DNA of 64,000 nucleotides, taken from assembly GCA_964551335.1 (NCBI GenBank), contig CAZKCO010000007.1, forward strand, positions 62,001 to 126,000. The letters run 5' to 3'. A program made the position numbers and the translations under genes. Below, piece by piece: positions 1 to 8,491 of the stretch (within the stretch, counting starts at the first letter, position 1; each line of letters begins with the position of its first letter). The notes under the pieces are model-generated. The model ran no database searches, had not been told where the DNA came from, and saw nothing but the letters and a program-made list of their open reading frames with translations. The DNA is from Tunicatimonas sp964551335 (GTDB taxonomy: Bacteria > Bacteroidota > Bacteroidia > Cytophagales > Cyclobacteriaceae).

Positions 1-595
1 CTTTTTTACGGTCCTGAGACAGCCAGTCGGCCGTAACTTCGTTGAGTTTCTTCACTTTATACTCAAAATCACCGCGTAGTTGGTTCCGCACTTCCAGTAA
101 GTTGTCTAATAATGATTGTACATCATCCGGAATAGCTTCTTCCAGATACTGCCGGATACGCTTGGTTAGCGTGGGGGATTTACCGTTGCTAGAGATGGCA
201 ATCTTCAGATCTCCTTTCTTCACTACTGAGCTTAAGTAAAAATCGCAGAGATCGGGAGTATCGGCTACGTTGGTCATGATACGCCGACGGCGGGTTCGTC
301 GCTTAATGCGCTCGTGCAGGCTCCGGTCATTCGTCGCCAGAAAAACCAGGTCTTTCCCCCGCAAATCTCGCCAGCGGAATTTCCGCTCAATCACCTGAAC
401 GTTGGGATGTTCTTTAGCCAAGCGGAAAATATCGGGTTGCAGAATTTCTTCGCCTACTAGTGTAACATGGGTCTCCGGACTGTTTTTTAGAATAGCTTCC
501 AGTTTCTCCAACCCTACATAACCTCCGCCCACCACAAGAACGTCTAGTTCGTGCAACTTAAAAAATACCGGAAATAACTGATTGCCCTGACTCAT
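1..595 (-). CDS. Siroheme synthase N-terminal domain protein (precorrin-2 dehydrogenase), 3' end outside the window
   Basis: I translated this partial gene from the reverse strand; it starts at the ATG at 595 and stays open for 198 codons to the window edge. It should oxidise precorrin-2 to sirohydrochlorin, and may insert iron, in siroheme synthesis for sulfite or nitrite reductase. The N terminus has a Rossmann nucleotide-binding loop, VVGGGYVGLEK, at residues 21-31. It is followed by FLATND (85-90), NVADTPDLCDFY (109-120) with the Asp expected in CysG/Met8p-type active sites, and ISSNGKSPTL (134-143), matching the conserved Ser-containing loop. Family members of this single-domain type are about 200 residues long, so only a few residues should be missing. 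The domain assignment is firm; ferrochelatase activity is family knowledge only. Confidence 0.88.
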   Translation of the reverse strand, partial: MSQGNQLFPVFFKLHELDVLVVGGGYVGLEKLEAILKNSPETHVTLVGEEILQPDIFRLAKEHPNVQVIERKFRWRDLRGKDLVFLATNDRSLHERIKRRTRRRRIMTNVADTPDLCDFYLSSVVKKGDLKIAISSNGKSPTLTKRIRQYLEEAIPDDVQSLLDNLLEVRNQLRGDFEYKVKKLNEVTADWLSQDRKK

Positions 596-620
596 TGATA
601 TTAAACTTAAGATGGAAAAA

Positions 621-1100
621 TTATTGATCGGATTTTCGGTAATCTACTGCGCTTAACTGGCCTTGCTCATCCCGAACGTGCGTTTCCATAGTGGGTACAA
701 TATCGGTATTTTGAGCGGCCACACAGCTCCACTCGCTCTCCGATTGATGAACTACAAAAGTAAAAATGGTACGACGCACCCCCGGATTAGCCACTTCGGG
801 CGTAGGAGTTTGTCCACTGAGCTTCACCTTGGCGTGTACTACCGCAATATCTTCGGTTAAGTATTTTACCTTGGTTCGGATGATAGTAAGCGTAGAATTA
901 CTGAAGATGGTTCGTAAACCGTATTCGTGCGCTTTTTCTATAGCCTCACGGTCGGTCCACCATAAGCCAGTTACATTTACAAAATCCGCGTCAGGCTCAA
1001 AGAGGGCCGCGATTTGGCGAGCATCGCGCCGGTTCCAGGCTTCTACAAAAACCTTAGGGATTTGCTCCGGCTGATCCAGATCGGAGTAACCTCCCATCAC
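621..1100 (-). CDS. SgcJ/EcaC-type NTF2-like protein (SnoaL/DUF4440 fold)
   Basis: This 159-residue soluble protein has the pattern of the SgcJ/EcaC NTF2-like family. There is an N-terminal helix (PKVFVEAWNRRDARQIAALF) leading into DADFVNVTGLWWTDREAI, and later strands contain VVHAKVKLSG and RRTIFTFVVHQ. Such proteins are small cone-shaped domains that bind or isomerise small substrates; no specific reaction can be assigned. Its ATG overlaps the stop of the upstream gene (1097-1732) in an ATGA arrangement, so the two are probably translationally coupled. No signal peptide is visible, unlike its secreted partner. Confidence 0.75.
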   Translation of the reverse strand: MMGGYSDLDQPEQIPKVFVEAWNRRDARQIAALFEPDADFVNVTGLWWTDREAIEKAHEYGLRTIFSNSTLTIIRTKVKYLTEDIAVVHAKVKLSGQTPTPEVANPGVRRTIFTFVVHQSESEWSCVAAQNTDIVPTMETHVRDEQGQLSAVDYRKSDQ

Positions 1101-1732
1101 CTCTTTCTCTTAAAGTCACCCCGCTTGATAGACTTAATGAATTCACCCCAGGCAAACGGATTTAGCAGCGGATTGGGACGGGGACCAGCCCGGTATTGGG
1201 TCTGATTAAACTGCTGCTCCATAAAATAGCGGTGGTTCATACTACCGTCCATCGGCATAGCCTGAAACATTCGGGCCAGCACATCGTCGGCCAGATTATT
1301 ACGCATATTAGCGTACTGATCTTCGTCGGGCAAATTAAGTGCTAGTAAGGCTTCTTTAAAAATCTCTTCACTCGGATAGGGGAATACGGTGATAGCCGGT
1401 AAGTACGTAGTATCAGTGAGTAGTTCCACAATAATCGTCATACTCTCTACCCGGTTTTCCGGTACTAGATAATACTGTCGCTTGAAGCCTACGGTACTGA
1501 ACACCACACTATCGCCGGGCAGCACTGGCATAGAAAAATACCCGTATTGATTAGTAGAAGTACCCCGACCAGCCGCAGGTACGTACACGTTTACTCCGGG
1601 TAAAGCGTAGGTGCTATCTTCGCCCAGCACCAAACCCGAAAGCTGAATCACCTGGCTCCTTCCCTGAGCCTGCGTTTGGTGGTTAGCTACTACCGCAAAC
1701 AATATTACTGTAAGAACAATAAGATATTTCAA
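1097..1732 (-). CDS. Secreted protein with carboxypeptidase-regulatory-like domain
   Basis: The 211-residue product starts with a clear signal peptide (hydrophobic stretch in residues 2-18, probable cleavage after TQAQG). A CarboxypepD_reg-like beta-sandwich follows at roughly residues 27-105: LSGLVLGEDSTYALPGVNVY, then GTSTNQYGYFSMPV and DSVVFSTVGFK. This is the domain that usually heads TonB-dependent receptors, but here no barrel follows. The C-terminal half is rich in Met, Asn and Arg and unassigned. The protein is likely periplasmic or outer-membrane attached. It forms an ATGA-overlap pair with the NTF2-like gene downstream. Confidence 0.75.
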   Translation of the reverse strand: MKYLIVLTVILFAVVANHQTQAQGRSQVIQLSGLVLGEDSTYALPGVNVYVPAAGRGTSTNQYGYFSMPVLPGDSVVFSTVGFKRQYYLVPENRVESMTIIVELLTDTTYLPAITVFPYPSEEIFKEALLALNLPDEDQYANMRNNLADDVLARMFQAMPMDGSMNHRYFMEQQFNQTQYRAGPRPNPLLNPFAWGEFIKSIKRGDFKRKR

Positions 1733-1895
1733 ACCAATTTCCGTTTCTTCGTATCTTCTAACGATAATTTAATCGAAATAGTCACCAACTTCGCCGCAAA
1801 GAATCAGATTCCTGATTATATAGACTGACTATTCTAGGAGTTGTTGTTAAAGATAACACAAAAAATTACAATTTTCGAGCACCTACTGCTAACCT

Positions 1896-2285
1896 ATGCG
1901 TGTCAAGAATTTCAGTTTGGGTTTTGGCCTTCAGCTGTTTAAGGCCTTTTCGGAGGAAGCCCGCATCCGTATTTTGCATTTACTCTACCAGGAGACAGAG
2001 ATGTGCATTACCGATCTGGAACAGGTGCTGGATTTCACCCAAACCAAAACATCGCGCCACATTAGCTATCTCCGTAATGCCGGACTGGTGTATAGTAGGC
2101 AGGTCGATCAGTTTATGTACTACCGCATTCGGCATCAGGCGAAAGATGTAGTAGAGCAACTATTCCAGTACATGAGTAAAGATGCGGTGTTGCTAAAGGA
2201 TCACGAGACCTACAAAATCCTCTACTCTAACCGGGAGCTGGCCATCAACAAACTTCAACAAAAACAATGGCGCGACACAAACTAG
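1896..2285 (+). CDS. ArsR-family winged-helix regulator
   Basis: This 129-residue protein is a winged-helix regulator of the ArsR/SmtB type. Residues 10-80 carry the fold: LFKAFSEEARIRILHLLY, the helix-turn-helix ITDLEQVLDFTQTKTSRHIS, then LRNAGLVYSRQVDQFMYYRI as the wing. In metal sensors the segment before the recognition helix reads ELCVCDL; here it is EMCITDL with one Cys, so classical arsenic or cadmium sensing through that motif is unlikely. The gene is divergent from 1097-1732 and its stop overlaps the stop of the convergent symporter gene by 4 bases. The target and ligand are unknown. Confidence 0.85.
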   Translation: MRVKNFSLGFGLQLFKAFSEEARIRILHLLYQETEMCITDLEQVLDFTQTKTSRHISYLRNAGLVYSRQVDQFMYYRIRHQAKDVVEQLFQYMSKDAVLLKDHETYKILYSNRELAINKLQQKQWRDTN

Positions 2286-3763
2286 GTAGTTTGTTCCTGC
2301 CGAGAACGGTCCCGAATAAGTAGCAATCCCAAAAAGGTTAGTGCCCCGTTTACAATTAAGAGGAAGAAACCGAATTGAAACCCGTTGAACCAAACGGCTG
2401 AATTGGTGTCTAGTAAAAAACTGATTAGCGGCGATAGCACGGCCACCCAGGGAATGTAACGATCCTTTACTCTCCAGTTAGTATACAATCCGAAAGCATA
2501 TAATCCGAGTAAGGGGCCATAAGTATAGGTCGCCACCCGATATACTGCCATAATTACGCTTTCGTCGTTGATGGCTCTGAATATTAAGATAACAACCAAT
2601 AACAACGCCGAGAACATCAGGTGAACTCGGATGCGGGTACGCTTATCAATCTTTTCTTTAGCGACACTTCTCACTTCGTCCCGGTCTCGCCCAATACCCA
2701 GAAAATCTACGCAGAAAGATGTGGTTAAGGCCGTTAAAGCCGAGTCGGCACTGGAATAGGCCGCGGCGGTAATTCCTAACAAAAATATGATACCGGCGTA
2801 TACTGCGAATTGATTGACGGCTAGGGCGGGAAAGAGATTATCGGAACGTTCGGGAATTGGGAAGCCGATCTCATTAGCGTAGATGTATAACAGAGCTCCT
2901 AATGATAGAAATAAGATATTCGCGAACACTAATATCACAGTAAACCAAAGCACATTTTTCTGGGCATCTTTTAACGTTTTAATAGTCAGGTTTTTTTGCA
3001 TCATATCCTGGTCTAAACCCGTCATGACGATCGCAATGAAGGCCCCTGCAATAAACTGCTTAAAAAAGTTGGTTTGAGCCTGCCAATCCCAAACAAACAC
3101 CCTTGACATTTCACTTTCCTGAATAACTGACACCAATTGTCCCATTGAAAGATTCAACTCATCTTTTATCAGAAAGATGCTAATTACTAATGAGGCTAGC
3201 ATAAAGAAGGTTTGAAGGGTATCCGTCCAGACGATAGTTTTAATTCCCCCTCGGAAAGTATACAACCAGATGAGTGCGATGGCAATTACTACCGTCAGCC
3301 AGAAAGGCAAACCAAAGGCCCGGAAAAAGGCAATATGCAATACCCCAGCTACGATAAATAACCGTAATGAAGCCCCTATTACCCGGGATAGCAGGAAAAA
3401 GAAAGCTCCCGTTTTGTAAGCATAGAATCCAAACCGTTGCTCGAGGTATCCGTAGATACTCACTAGGTTTAGTTTATAGTAAAGGGGCATGAGCACTAAC
3501 GCAATAAATGCGTAACCCGGAATAAATCCCAGTACCATTTGGAAGTAGGTAAACTGAGAGTTGCCTACCTCGCCGGGAACTGAAATAAAGGTGATACCAG
3601 ACAAACTCGCCCCGATCATACCAAAAGCCACCAGATACCAGGGCGACTGCCGATTGGCGGTGAAGAAAGTCTGACTATCAGCTTTTCGTGAGGTAAAATA
3701 TGATATGGTTATTAATAAAAGAAAATATCCGGCAATAACTGTGAAAACTAATCCTGGCGACAT
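2282..3763 (-). CDS. Sodium:solute symporter (SSS family)
   Basis: This 493-residue integral membrane protein has about thirteen hydrophobic helices and the typical SSS beginning: FTVIAGYFLLLITISYFTSR, FFTANRQSPWYLVAFGMIGA, then SLSGITFISVPGEVG. The Ser/Thr-rich segment AAAYSSADSALTALTTSF near residues 335-352 corresponds to the conserved TM8 sodium-site region of the family. It should import a small solute using a sodium gradient; the substrate cannot be read from the sequence, although Bacteroidota homologues are often called sialate or sugar symporters. It is a single-gene unit convergent with the ArsR gene, and the two stop codons interlock. Confidence 0.88.
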   Translation of the reverse strand: MSPGLVFTVIAGYFLLLITISYFTSRKADSQTFFTANRQSPWYLVAFGMIGASLSGITFISVPGEVGNSQFTYFQMVLGFIPGYAFIALVLMPLYYKLNLVSIYGYLEQRFGFYAYKTGAFFFLLSRVIGASLRLFIVAGVLHIAFFRAFGLPFWLTVVIAIALIWLYTFRGGIKTIVWTDTLQTFFMLASLVISIFLIKDELNLSMGQLVSVIQESEMSRVFVWDWQAQTNFFKQFIAGAFIAIVMTGLDQDMMQKNLTIKTLKDAQKNVLWFTVILVFANILFLSLGALLYIYANEIGFPIPERSDNLFPALAVNQFAVYAGIIFLLGITAAAYSSADSALTALTTSFCVDFLGIGRDRDEVRSVAKEKIDKRTRIRVHLMFSALLLVVILIFRAINDESVIMAVYRVATYTYGPLLGLYAFGLYTNWRVKDRYIPWVAVLSPLISFLLDTNSAVWFNGFQFGFFLLIVNGALTFLGLLLIRDRSRQEQTT

Positions 3764-3835
3764 GAGTTAGTAGGTTATAAGCGCGTAAAAGTGACGGTTT
3801 TTTTTTAATTTTACTAGTTAGACAAGTTTCAAAAG

Positions 3836-4117
3836 ATGGATTACGGAATACAGGAAGACGTATTAATTGAAACCGCAGTACAAGAAGAGCTGCTGGAGTT
3901 GCGAGATTTGGTAGTTTTGAATGACGACTACAATACTTTTGACCACGTTATAAATACACTCATCCGAGTGTGCAAACATACTCCCGAACAGGCCGAACAG
4001 TGTACCCTAATTATTCACTATAAAGGTAAGTGTGCGGTAAAGAAAGGCACCTTTGAGGAGTTAAAACCCATGCTGGATGCTATCCACGACGTAGGTATTG
4101 GGGCTGAGATACAATAA
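3836..4117 (+). CDS. clpS: ATP-dependent Clp protease adaptor ClpS
   Basis: The 93-residue protein matches ClpS through most of its length. The hallmark strand LVVLNDDYNTFDHVINTL (residues 26-43) is followed by VCKHTPEQAEQCTLIIHYKG and the C-terminal KKGTFEELKPMLDAI. ClpS docks on the ClpA/ClpC N-domain and delivers N-end-rule substrates to ClpP; the Asn-Asp pair in the first strand belongs to the N-degron pocket. The ATG at 3836 gives a usual N-terminal extension. recR begins 65 bases downstream on the same strand, so co-transcription is possible. Confidence 0.93.
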   Translation: MDYGIQEDVLIETAVQEELLELRDLVVLNDDYNTFDHVINTLIRVCKHTPEQAEQCTLIIHYKGKCAVKKGTFEELKPMLDAIHDVGIGAEIQ

Positions 4118-4182
4118 TCTCTTTTCCGCACTTATCTTGCGGAGAAGTTGTTATTTTAGCCACTATTTACCTAATCGTCTTT

Positions 4183-4794
4183 ATGGAATATCCCTCAAAG
4201 CTGATCGAGGATGCGGTCAACGAAATTGCCAAGCTACCCGGAATCGGCAAGAAGTCAGCCTTGCGTATGGCGCTCTATTTGCTCAAGCAGGATGAGGATC
4301 GTACGCAATCTTTAGCTGACGCCTTGGTTAATCTTCGCACAAAAACGCAGTACTGTAAGGTTTGTCATAATATTGCCGATGCTCCGGTCTGTTCAATCTG
4401 CCAGAATCCGCAGCGCGACCGTAGTATCGTGTGCGTAGTCGAGACGGCTACCGATCTGATTGCGATAGAAAACACTTCTCAGTATCGAGGACTATATCAC
4501 GTATTGGGGGGAGTTATCTCGCCATTGGAAGGTGTTTCTCCCAGCGACTTGACTATTGATGGCTTACTCCATCGAATTCACGATGAGCAATCTGAGGTGA
4601 AGGAAATTCTGCTGGCTCTAAGTGCCACCATGGAGGGCGACACCACTGCTTTCTTTATCACCAAAAAGCTTAAGCCGTTGGATATGAAGATTACCACCAT
4701 TGCTCGGGGAGTGCCTATTGGCAGCGAACTGGAGTATACCGATGAAATTACTTTGGGACGAAGTATTGTAGGTCGAAAAGCCTACGAAGGTTAA
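4183..4794 (+). CDS. recR: Recombination protein RecR
   Basis: This is a full-length RecR of 203 residues, acting with RecF/RecO to load RecA at gaps. In order it has an N-terminal helix-hairpin-helix (LPGIGKKSALR, residues 18-28), a four-Cys zinc finger (C58, C61, C70, C73), and a Toprim domain starting at VCVVETATDLIAIENT. The typical YHVLGGVISPLEGVSP loop and the C-terminal TRVPIG-like segment (ARGVPIGSELEYTDEITLG) follow. A 22-base tandem duplication covers the last codons and the stop codon without changing the protein. Confidence 0.95.
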   Translation: MEYPSKLIEDAVNEIAKLPGIGKKSALRMALYLLKQDEDRTQSLADALVNLRTKTQYCKVCHNIADAPVCSICQNPQRDRSIVCVVETATDLIAIENTSQYRGLYHVLGGVISPLEGVSPSDLTIDGLLHRIHDEQSEVKEILLALSATMEGDTTAFFITKKLKPLDMKITTIARGVPIGSELEYTDEITLGRSIVGRKAYEG

Positions 4795-4825
4795 GCTTAC
4801 AGGCTACGAAGGTTAAGCTTACAGG
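4782..4825. repeat. Two perfect tandem copies of a 22-base unit
   Basis: Bases 4782-4803 and 4804-4825 are identical. The first copy contains the last codons and stop of recR. The second copy contains the stop of the convergent DUF423 gene (4819-4821). This looks like a recent slippage or unequal-exchange duplication at the junction of two convergent genes. Confidence 0.95.
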
Positions 4826-5196
4826 CTGCTTTTAGCTACGGCTATTGCTAGCAGTACCCACCCAATAATGAATAACAGTCCCCCTACCGGAGTTACTGCA
4901 CCTAGCCAGCGAAGCCCACTCAGGCACAGAATATAAAGCGAACCCGAAAAAATGAGTATACCTCCCATCATGGAGAGTGCGGCATAATCTAGCATTTTAT
5001 CCTGTATCCTAAACATCAACAACCCGATAGCCAGTAGCGCCAGCGTATGGTAGAACTGATATTTCACCGCAGTTTCAAAGGTATCAACCCTTCCTTGAGC
5101 TTCCAACGTTGCTTGCAGTGCATGTGCCCCGAAGGCGCCGATCATCACCGATAGTGCTCCTAGAGCCGCTGCGGTTACTAAAACAAACTTCTGCAT
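4819..5196 (-). CDS. DUF423 family membrane protein
   Basis: I chose the ATG at 5196 (MQKFVLVTAAALGALSVMIG) because it places the first helix at the N terminus and avoids overlap with yggS, which stops at 5201; an ATG at 5238 is also in frame. The product has 125 residues and four hydrophobic helices. It carries the DUF423 signature GAFGAHAL near residue 20 and VKYQFYHTLALLAIGLL, then a conserved GxLLFIIGW-type last helix. The family is an inner-membrane protein of unknown function (YgdD in E. coli). It lies just downstream of yggS and is probably co-transcribed. Confidence 0.88.
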   Translation of the reverse strand: MQKFVLVTAAALGALSVMIGAFGAHALQATLEAQGRVDTFETAVKYQFYHTLALLAIGLLMFRIQDKMLDYAALSMMGGILIFSGSLYILCLSGLRWLGAVTPVGGLLFIIGWVLLAIAVAKSSL

Positions 5197-5200
5197 GTTA

Positions 5201-5878
5201 TTACTGGTAGTTTCTTTCGCCAAAAATGGTAGTTCCAATGCGCACCATGGTGCTGCCTTCTTCTATTGCAATGTGGTAATCGCCACTCATCCCCATGGAT
5301 ATTTCTTCCATTCGGATTTGATCGGGCAGATCATCATTATGTTTAAGCGCTTCAAACAGTAGTTTGAGATGCTCGAATTCCTGACGTACTTTGGCTTCGT
5401 TGGGGGTAAAGCTCGCCATCCCCATCACCCCGATGATTTGCACGTACTTCAAATGCTGAATAGTTTCATCTCTAATCAACTGAAAGAACTCTTCGTCGGA
5501 AAAGCCGAACTTGCTTTCCTCCTCGGCAATATGTGCCTGCAAGAGGCAAAAGATAGTGCGATTGTGTTTTGCCCCCTGCTTGTTAATTTCTTCCAGTAAC
5601 CGAATACTATCTACTGAATGAATTAAATACACGAATGGGGCAATGTACTTCACTTTGTTACGCTGTAAATGCCCAACCATATGCCAGCGGATATCCTTGG
5701 GCATTTGCTCGTATTTACTCACCATTTCCTGAACTTTGTTTTCGCCAAAGTCACGCACTCCGGCTTCATAGGCTTCCATTAGAGTAGAAACGGGCTTGGT
5801 TTTGCTCACGGCAATCAGTTTACAGCCCGAAGGAGCTAATTCTTGTTGTAGTCGATCTATATTTTCGGCTATATCCAT
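5201..5878 (-). CDS. YggS-family PLP homeostasis protein
   Basis: The product is the PLP-binding YggS/PROSC protein, a single alanine-racemase-like barrel that buffers pyridoxal phosphate and has no known catalytic reaction. The PLP lysine is in LIAVSKTKP. Other hallmarks are DFGENKVQEM, WHMVGHLQRNKVK, IHSVDSIRLLEEI, MGMSGDYHIAIEEGSTMVRIG and IFGERNY at the C terminus. The start at 5878 (MDIAENIDRLQQEL) gives 225 residues, close to the family length; an upstream ATG at 5908 would add ten residues. It forms a probable two-gene unit with the DUF423 gene. Confidence 0.92.
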   Translation of the reverse strand: MDIAENIDRLQQELAPSGCKLIAVSKTKPVSTLMEAYEAGVRDFGENKVQEMVSKYEQMPKDIRWHMVGHLQRNKVKYIAPFVYLIHSVDSIRLLEEINKQGAKHNRTIFCLLQAHIAEEESKFGFSDEEFFQLIRDETIQHLKYVQIIGVMGMASFTPNEAKVRQEFEHLKLLFEALKHNDDLPDQIRMEEISMGMSGDYHIAIEEGSTMVRIGTTIFGERNYQ

Positions 5879-5966
5879 ACGTAATGCTATCAATCTATTT
5901 AGTAACAATCACTATCTGAATGAGTTCTATCTGAGCAGTTTTCGTACCACTATCTTCAAAGTAAGT

Positions 5967-6560
5967 ATGATAAAAAAGCTTTTCTTTCTTTTTGCCTTCG
6001 TTCTCTTCGCTCAGATTGTTCAGGCCCAGTCCGACGAGTTAATCCGCTACAATGAACGACGGTTGCAGATTACCCGCATCGGGATGCTTACGCTGGGCGG
6101 TTGGGCTATTGGCAACATGGCCGTAAACGGAGCACTGATGGGAGGTGCCTCCGGTAGCCGTTACTACTTTCATCAGATGAATGTGTTTTGGAATATTGTG
6201 AATATCGGTTTAGCTGGTAGCGGTTACTACAGTACCATAAATGCTGACCCTACTGCACTTACACTCGCTGAATCTATTCAGGAACAAAATAGCATAGAGA
6301 AACTCTTGTTGCTCAACGCCGGGCTGGACGTGGCTTATATAGCTGGAGGTTTCTACTTGATGGAACGCAGTCGGCGGGATTCGCCACAGGCCGAACGATG
6401 GAAAGGTTACGGGCAGTCTTTGCTATTACAGGGAGGCTTTTTACTTATCTTTGATGCTGTACTGTATGCGATTGTACATCAACCCAGTAGTGAATTGTAC
6501 TCATTCTTATTGGCGGTACAGCCTACCGTCAACGGTCTTGGCTTGGTGTATCGCTTTTAA
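5967..6560 (+). CDS. Uncharacterised small membrane protein with signal peptide (possibly DUF6992-like)
   Basis: I chose the ATG at 5967 because MIKKLFFLFAFVLFAQIVQAQ is a textbook signal peptide; the open frame continues upstream but that part would overlap yggS on the opposite strand. The mature 175-residue part has three or four hydrophobic segments (TLGGWAIGNMAVNGALMGG, NVFWNIVNIGLAGSGYY, LLLLNAGLDVAYIAGGFYLM and a last segment near SLLLQGGFLLIFDAVLYAIV). The pattern recalls a Bacteroidota family of four-helix membrane proteins of unknown function. No partner is apparent; uvrC follows 88 bases later. Confidence 0.75.
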   Translation: MIKKLFFLFAFVLFAQIVQAQSDELIRYNERRLQITRIGMLTLGGWAIGNMAVNGALMGGASGSRYYFHQMNVFWNIVNIGLAGSGYYSTINADPTALTLAESIQEQNSIEKLLLLNAGLDVAYIAGGFYLMERSRRDSPQAERWKGYGQSLLLQGGFLLIFDAVLYAIVHQPSSELYSFLLAVQPTVNGLGLVYRF

Positions 6561-6648
6561 TAAATTAAAAAAATGTAATGAATCTATTGAGCAGATGTGC
6601 TTTTATATGGAACCAAAAAAGTAGGTTGAATATCTTCTCTGTTAGACT

Positions 6649-8442
6649 ATGGAAGTACCCGTTTATACTCCCGATCAAGTAAACTTACTACCTGACCAGC
6701 CGGGAGTCTACAAATATTATGATACTGACCGCACGCTAATCTACGTAGGTAAAGCCAAAAGCCTGAAGAAGCGGGTAAGTAGCTATTTTACCAAATCTAA
6801 GAACGTAAACCGTAAAACGGCCAAGATGGTGCGAGAAATACGTACTATTGAGTTTACTATCGTCAATTCCGAATTTGACGCACTGCTTTTAGAAAACAGC
6901 CTGATTAAGAAAAATCAGCCCAAGTACAACATCCTACTAAAAGATGACAAAAGCTATCCGTTCATTCTGCTGACCAATGAGCGTTTTCCCCGTATTATTC
7001 CTACTCGGAATCGCGTCCCTGATACCGGTATATATTTTGGTCCGTTTGCCAGTGTAAAGACCATGAACAACGTTCTGGAGCTATTGAGAAGCCTCTACAC
7101 ACTGCGTACCTGCCGCTACGACCTATCGGAGGAAAACATTGAGTCAAAAAAATATAAGGTATGCCTGGAGTACCATATCGGTAACTGCCTTGGCCCTTGT
7201 GAAGGATTACAGTCTGAAGAAGATTATAATCAGGATATTGAACAGGCTACAAATATTCTAAAAGGGAATATGAGCGTCGCCCGTACGTACTTCAAAGACA
7301 AGATGCAGCAAGCAGCCGAGAATTTGGAATTTGAAGAAGCGCAGAAGTACAAAGAGAAGTTATCGTTACTTACTAAATATCAGGCCAAGTCCATTGTCGT
7401 CAATACCCATATAGGCGATACGGATGTATTTACAATCGTTTCCGACGACCAAATCGCCTATATCAACTATCTGAAGGCTAATAAAGGTGCTATTATTTTA
7501 ACCAAGACTATTGAAATAAAGAAAAAACTAGACGAGAGCGATGAAGATATTTTAGCCTTGATGATCGTAGAGCTTCGGGAGCGCTACCTCAGTGCGACTA
7601 AGGAAATATTAACGAATATTAAGGTACCTGTTGCTATAGAAGGAGTAACATTAACTATCCCCAAAATTGGCGATAAGCGTAAGCTGGTGGATTTGTCCAT
7701 TAAAAACGCTCTTTACTATAAACGCGAAAGAGTCAATCGGGTACAGGAATACCAGCAACGGGTGAATCGGGTAGTATTGAAGCTACAAGAAGATTTACGG
7801 CTTAAACAACCTCCTATGCATATTGAATGCTTTGATAACTCCAACTTACAGGGCTCTAATCCGGTAGCGTCTATGGTTTGCTTTAAAAACGGAAAACCTT
7901 CTAAAAAAGACTACCGAAAATTCAATATCAAAACCGTAACCGGACCCGATGATTTCGGCTCCATGTACGAAATTGTCTTTCGTCGCTATAAACGCTTACT
8001 AGAAGAGGAGCTTGAGCTTCCCAATTTGATTGTAGTTGACGGAGGAAAAGGTCAATTGAATGCTGCCTGTCAGGCTTTGAAAGATTTAGGTATCTACGGT
8101 GATATTCCGATCATCGGCATTGCCAAACGATTAGAAGAAATCTATACCCCCGGCGATCCTTACCCGCTACATATTGACAAAAAATCGGAATCCCTCAAAC
8201 TTATCCAGCGAATACGGGATGAAGCTCACCGCTTTGCCATCACTTTTCACCGGAAAAAGCGGTCTAATGCTGCGCTACGAAGTGAACTGGAAGACATTAA
8301 AGGCATTGGCCGAAAAACAGCCCTTTCACTACTAAAAAATTTTAAATCAATTAAAAATATTCGGGAAGCGCCGGAAGAAGAAATAGTAAAACTAGTAGGT
8401 TCATCTAAAGCCAAAGTGCTTAAAGAGGCATTAGAAAAGTAA
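6649..8442 (+). CDS. uvrC: Excinuclease ABC subunit C
   Basis: This 597-residue protein is UvrC, the dual-incision nuclease of nucleotide excision repair. It has an N-terminal GIY-YIG domain (GVYKYYDTDRTLIYVGKAKS from about residue 20, then KRVSSYF), and four conserved cysteines in the region TCRYD...VCLEYHIGNCLGPCEG. A UVR motif for UvrB binding lies near residues 210-245 (NLEFEEAQKYKEKL). The RNase H-like second nuclease domain begins at IECFDNSNLQGSNPVASMV, with VVDGGKGQL. C-terminal helix-hairpin-helix repeats carry IKGIGRKTALSLL. Length and domain order are canonical. A hairpin immediately downstream separates it from the convergent gldN. Confidence 0.96.
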   Translation: MEVPVYTPDQVNLLPDQPGVYKYYDTDRTLIYVGKAKSLKKRVSSYFTKSKNVNRKTAKMVREIRTIEFTIVNSEFDALLLENSLIKKNQPKYNILLKDDKSYPFILLTNERFPRIIPTRNRVPDTGIYFGPFASVKTMNNVLELLRSLYTLRTCRYDLSEENIESKKYKVCLEYHIGNCLGPCEGLQSEEDYNQDIEQATNILKGNMSVARTYFKDKMQQAAENLEFEEAQKYKEKLSLLTKYQAKSIVVNTHIGDTDVFTIVSDDQIAYINYLKANKGAIILTKTIEIKKKLDESDEDILALMIVELRERYLSATKEILTNIKVPVAIEGVTLTIPKIGDKRKLVDLSIKNALYYKRERVNRVQEYQQRVNRVVLKLQEDLRLKQPPMHIECFDNSNLQGSNPVASMVCFKNGKPSKKDYRKFNIKTVTGPDDFGSMYEIVFRRYKRLLEEELELPNLIVVDGGKGQLNAACQALKDLGIYGDIPIIGIAKRLEEIYTPGDPYPLHIDKKSESLKLIQRIRDEAHRFAITFHRKKRSNAALRSELEDIKGIGRKTALSLLKNFKSIKNIREAPEEEIVKLVGSSKAKVLKEALEK

Positions 8443-8443
8443 A

Positions 8444-8466
8444 AAGGGAGCCCAAAAGCTCCCCTT
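8444..8466. terminator. Bidirectional hairpin terminator between uvrC and gldN
   Basis: The stem GGGAGC (8446-8451) pairs with GCTCCC (8458-8463) across a six-base loop. A-rich sequence lies on the left and TTAAAA on the right, so it can serve both convergent transcripts. It starts within a few bases of the uvrC stop. Confidence 0.7.
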
Positions 8467-8491
8467 AAAAACATTTGTGTTATGAAAAAGA

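Noticed and set aside
5796..5966. Upstream extension of the 5967-6560 gene
   Set aside because: It would overlap yggS on the opposite strand and precede an obvious signal peptide at 5967.
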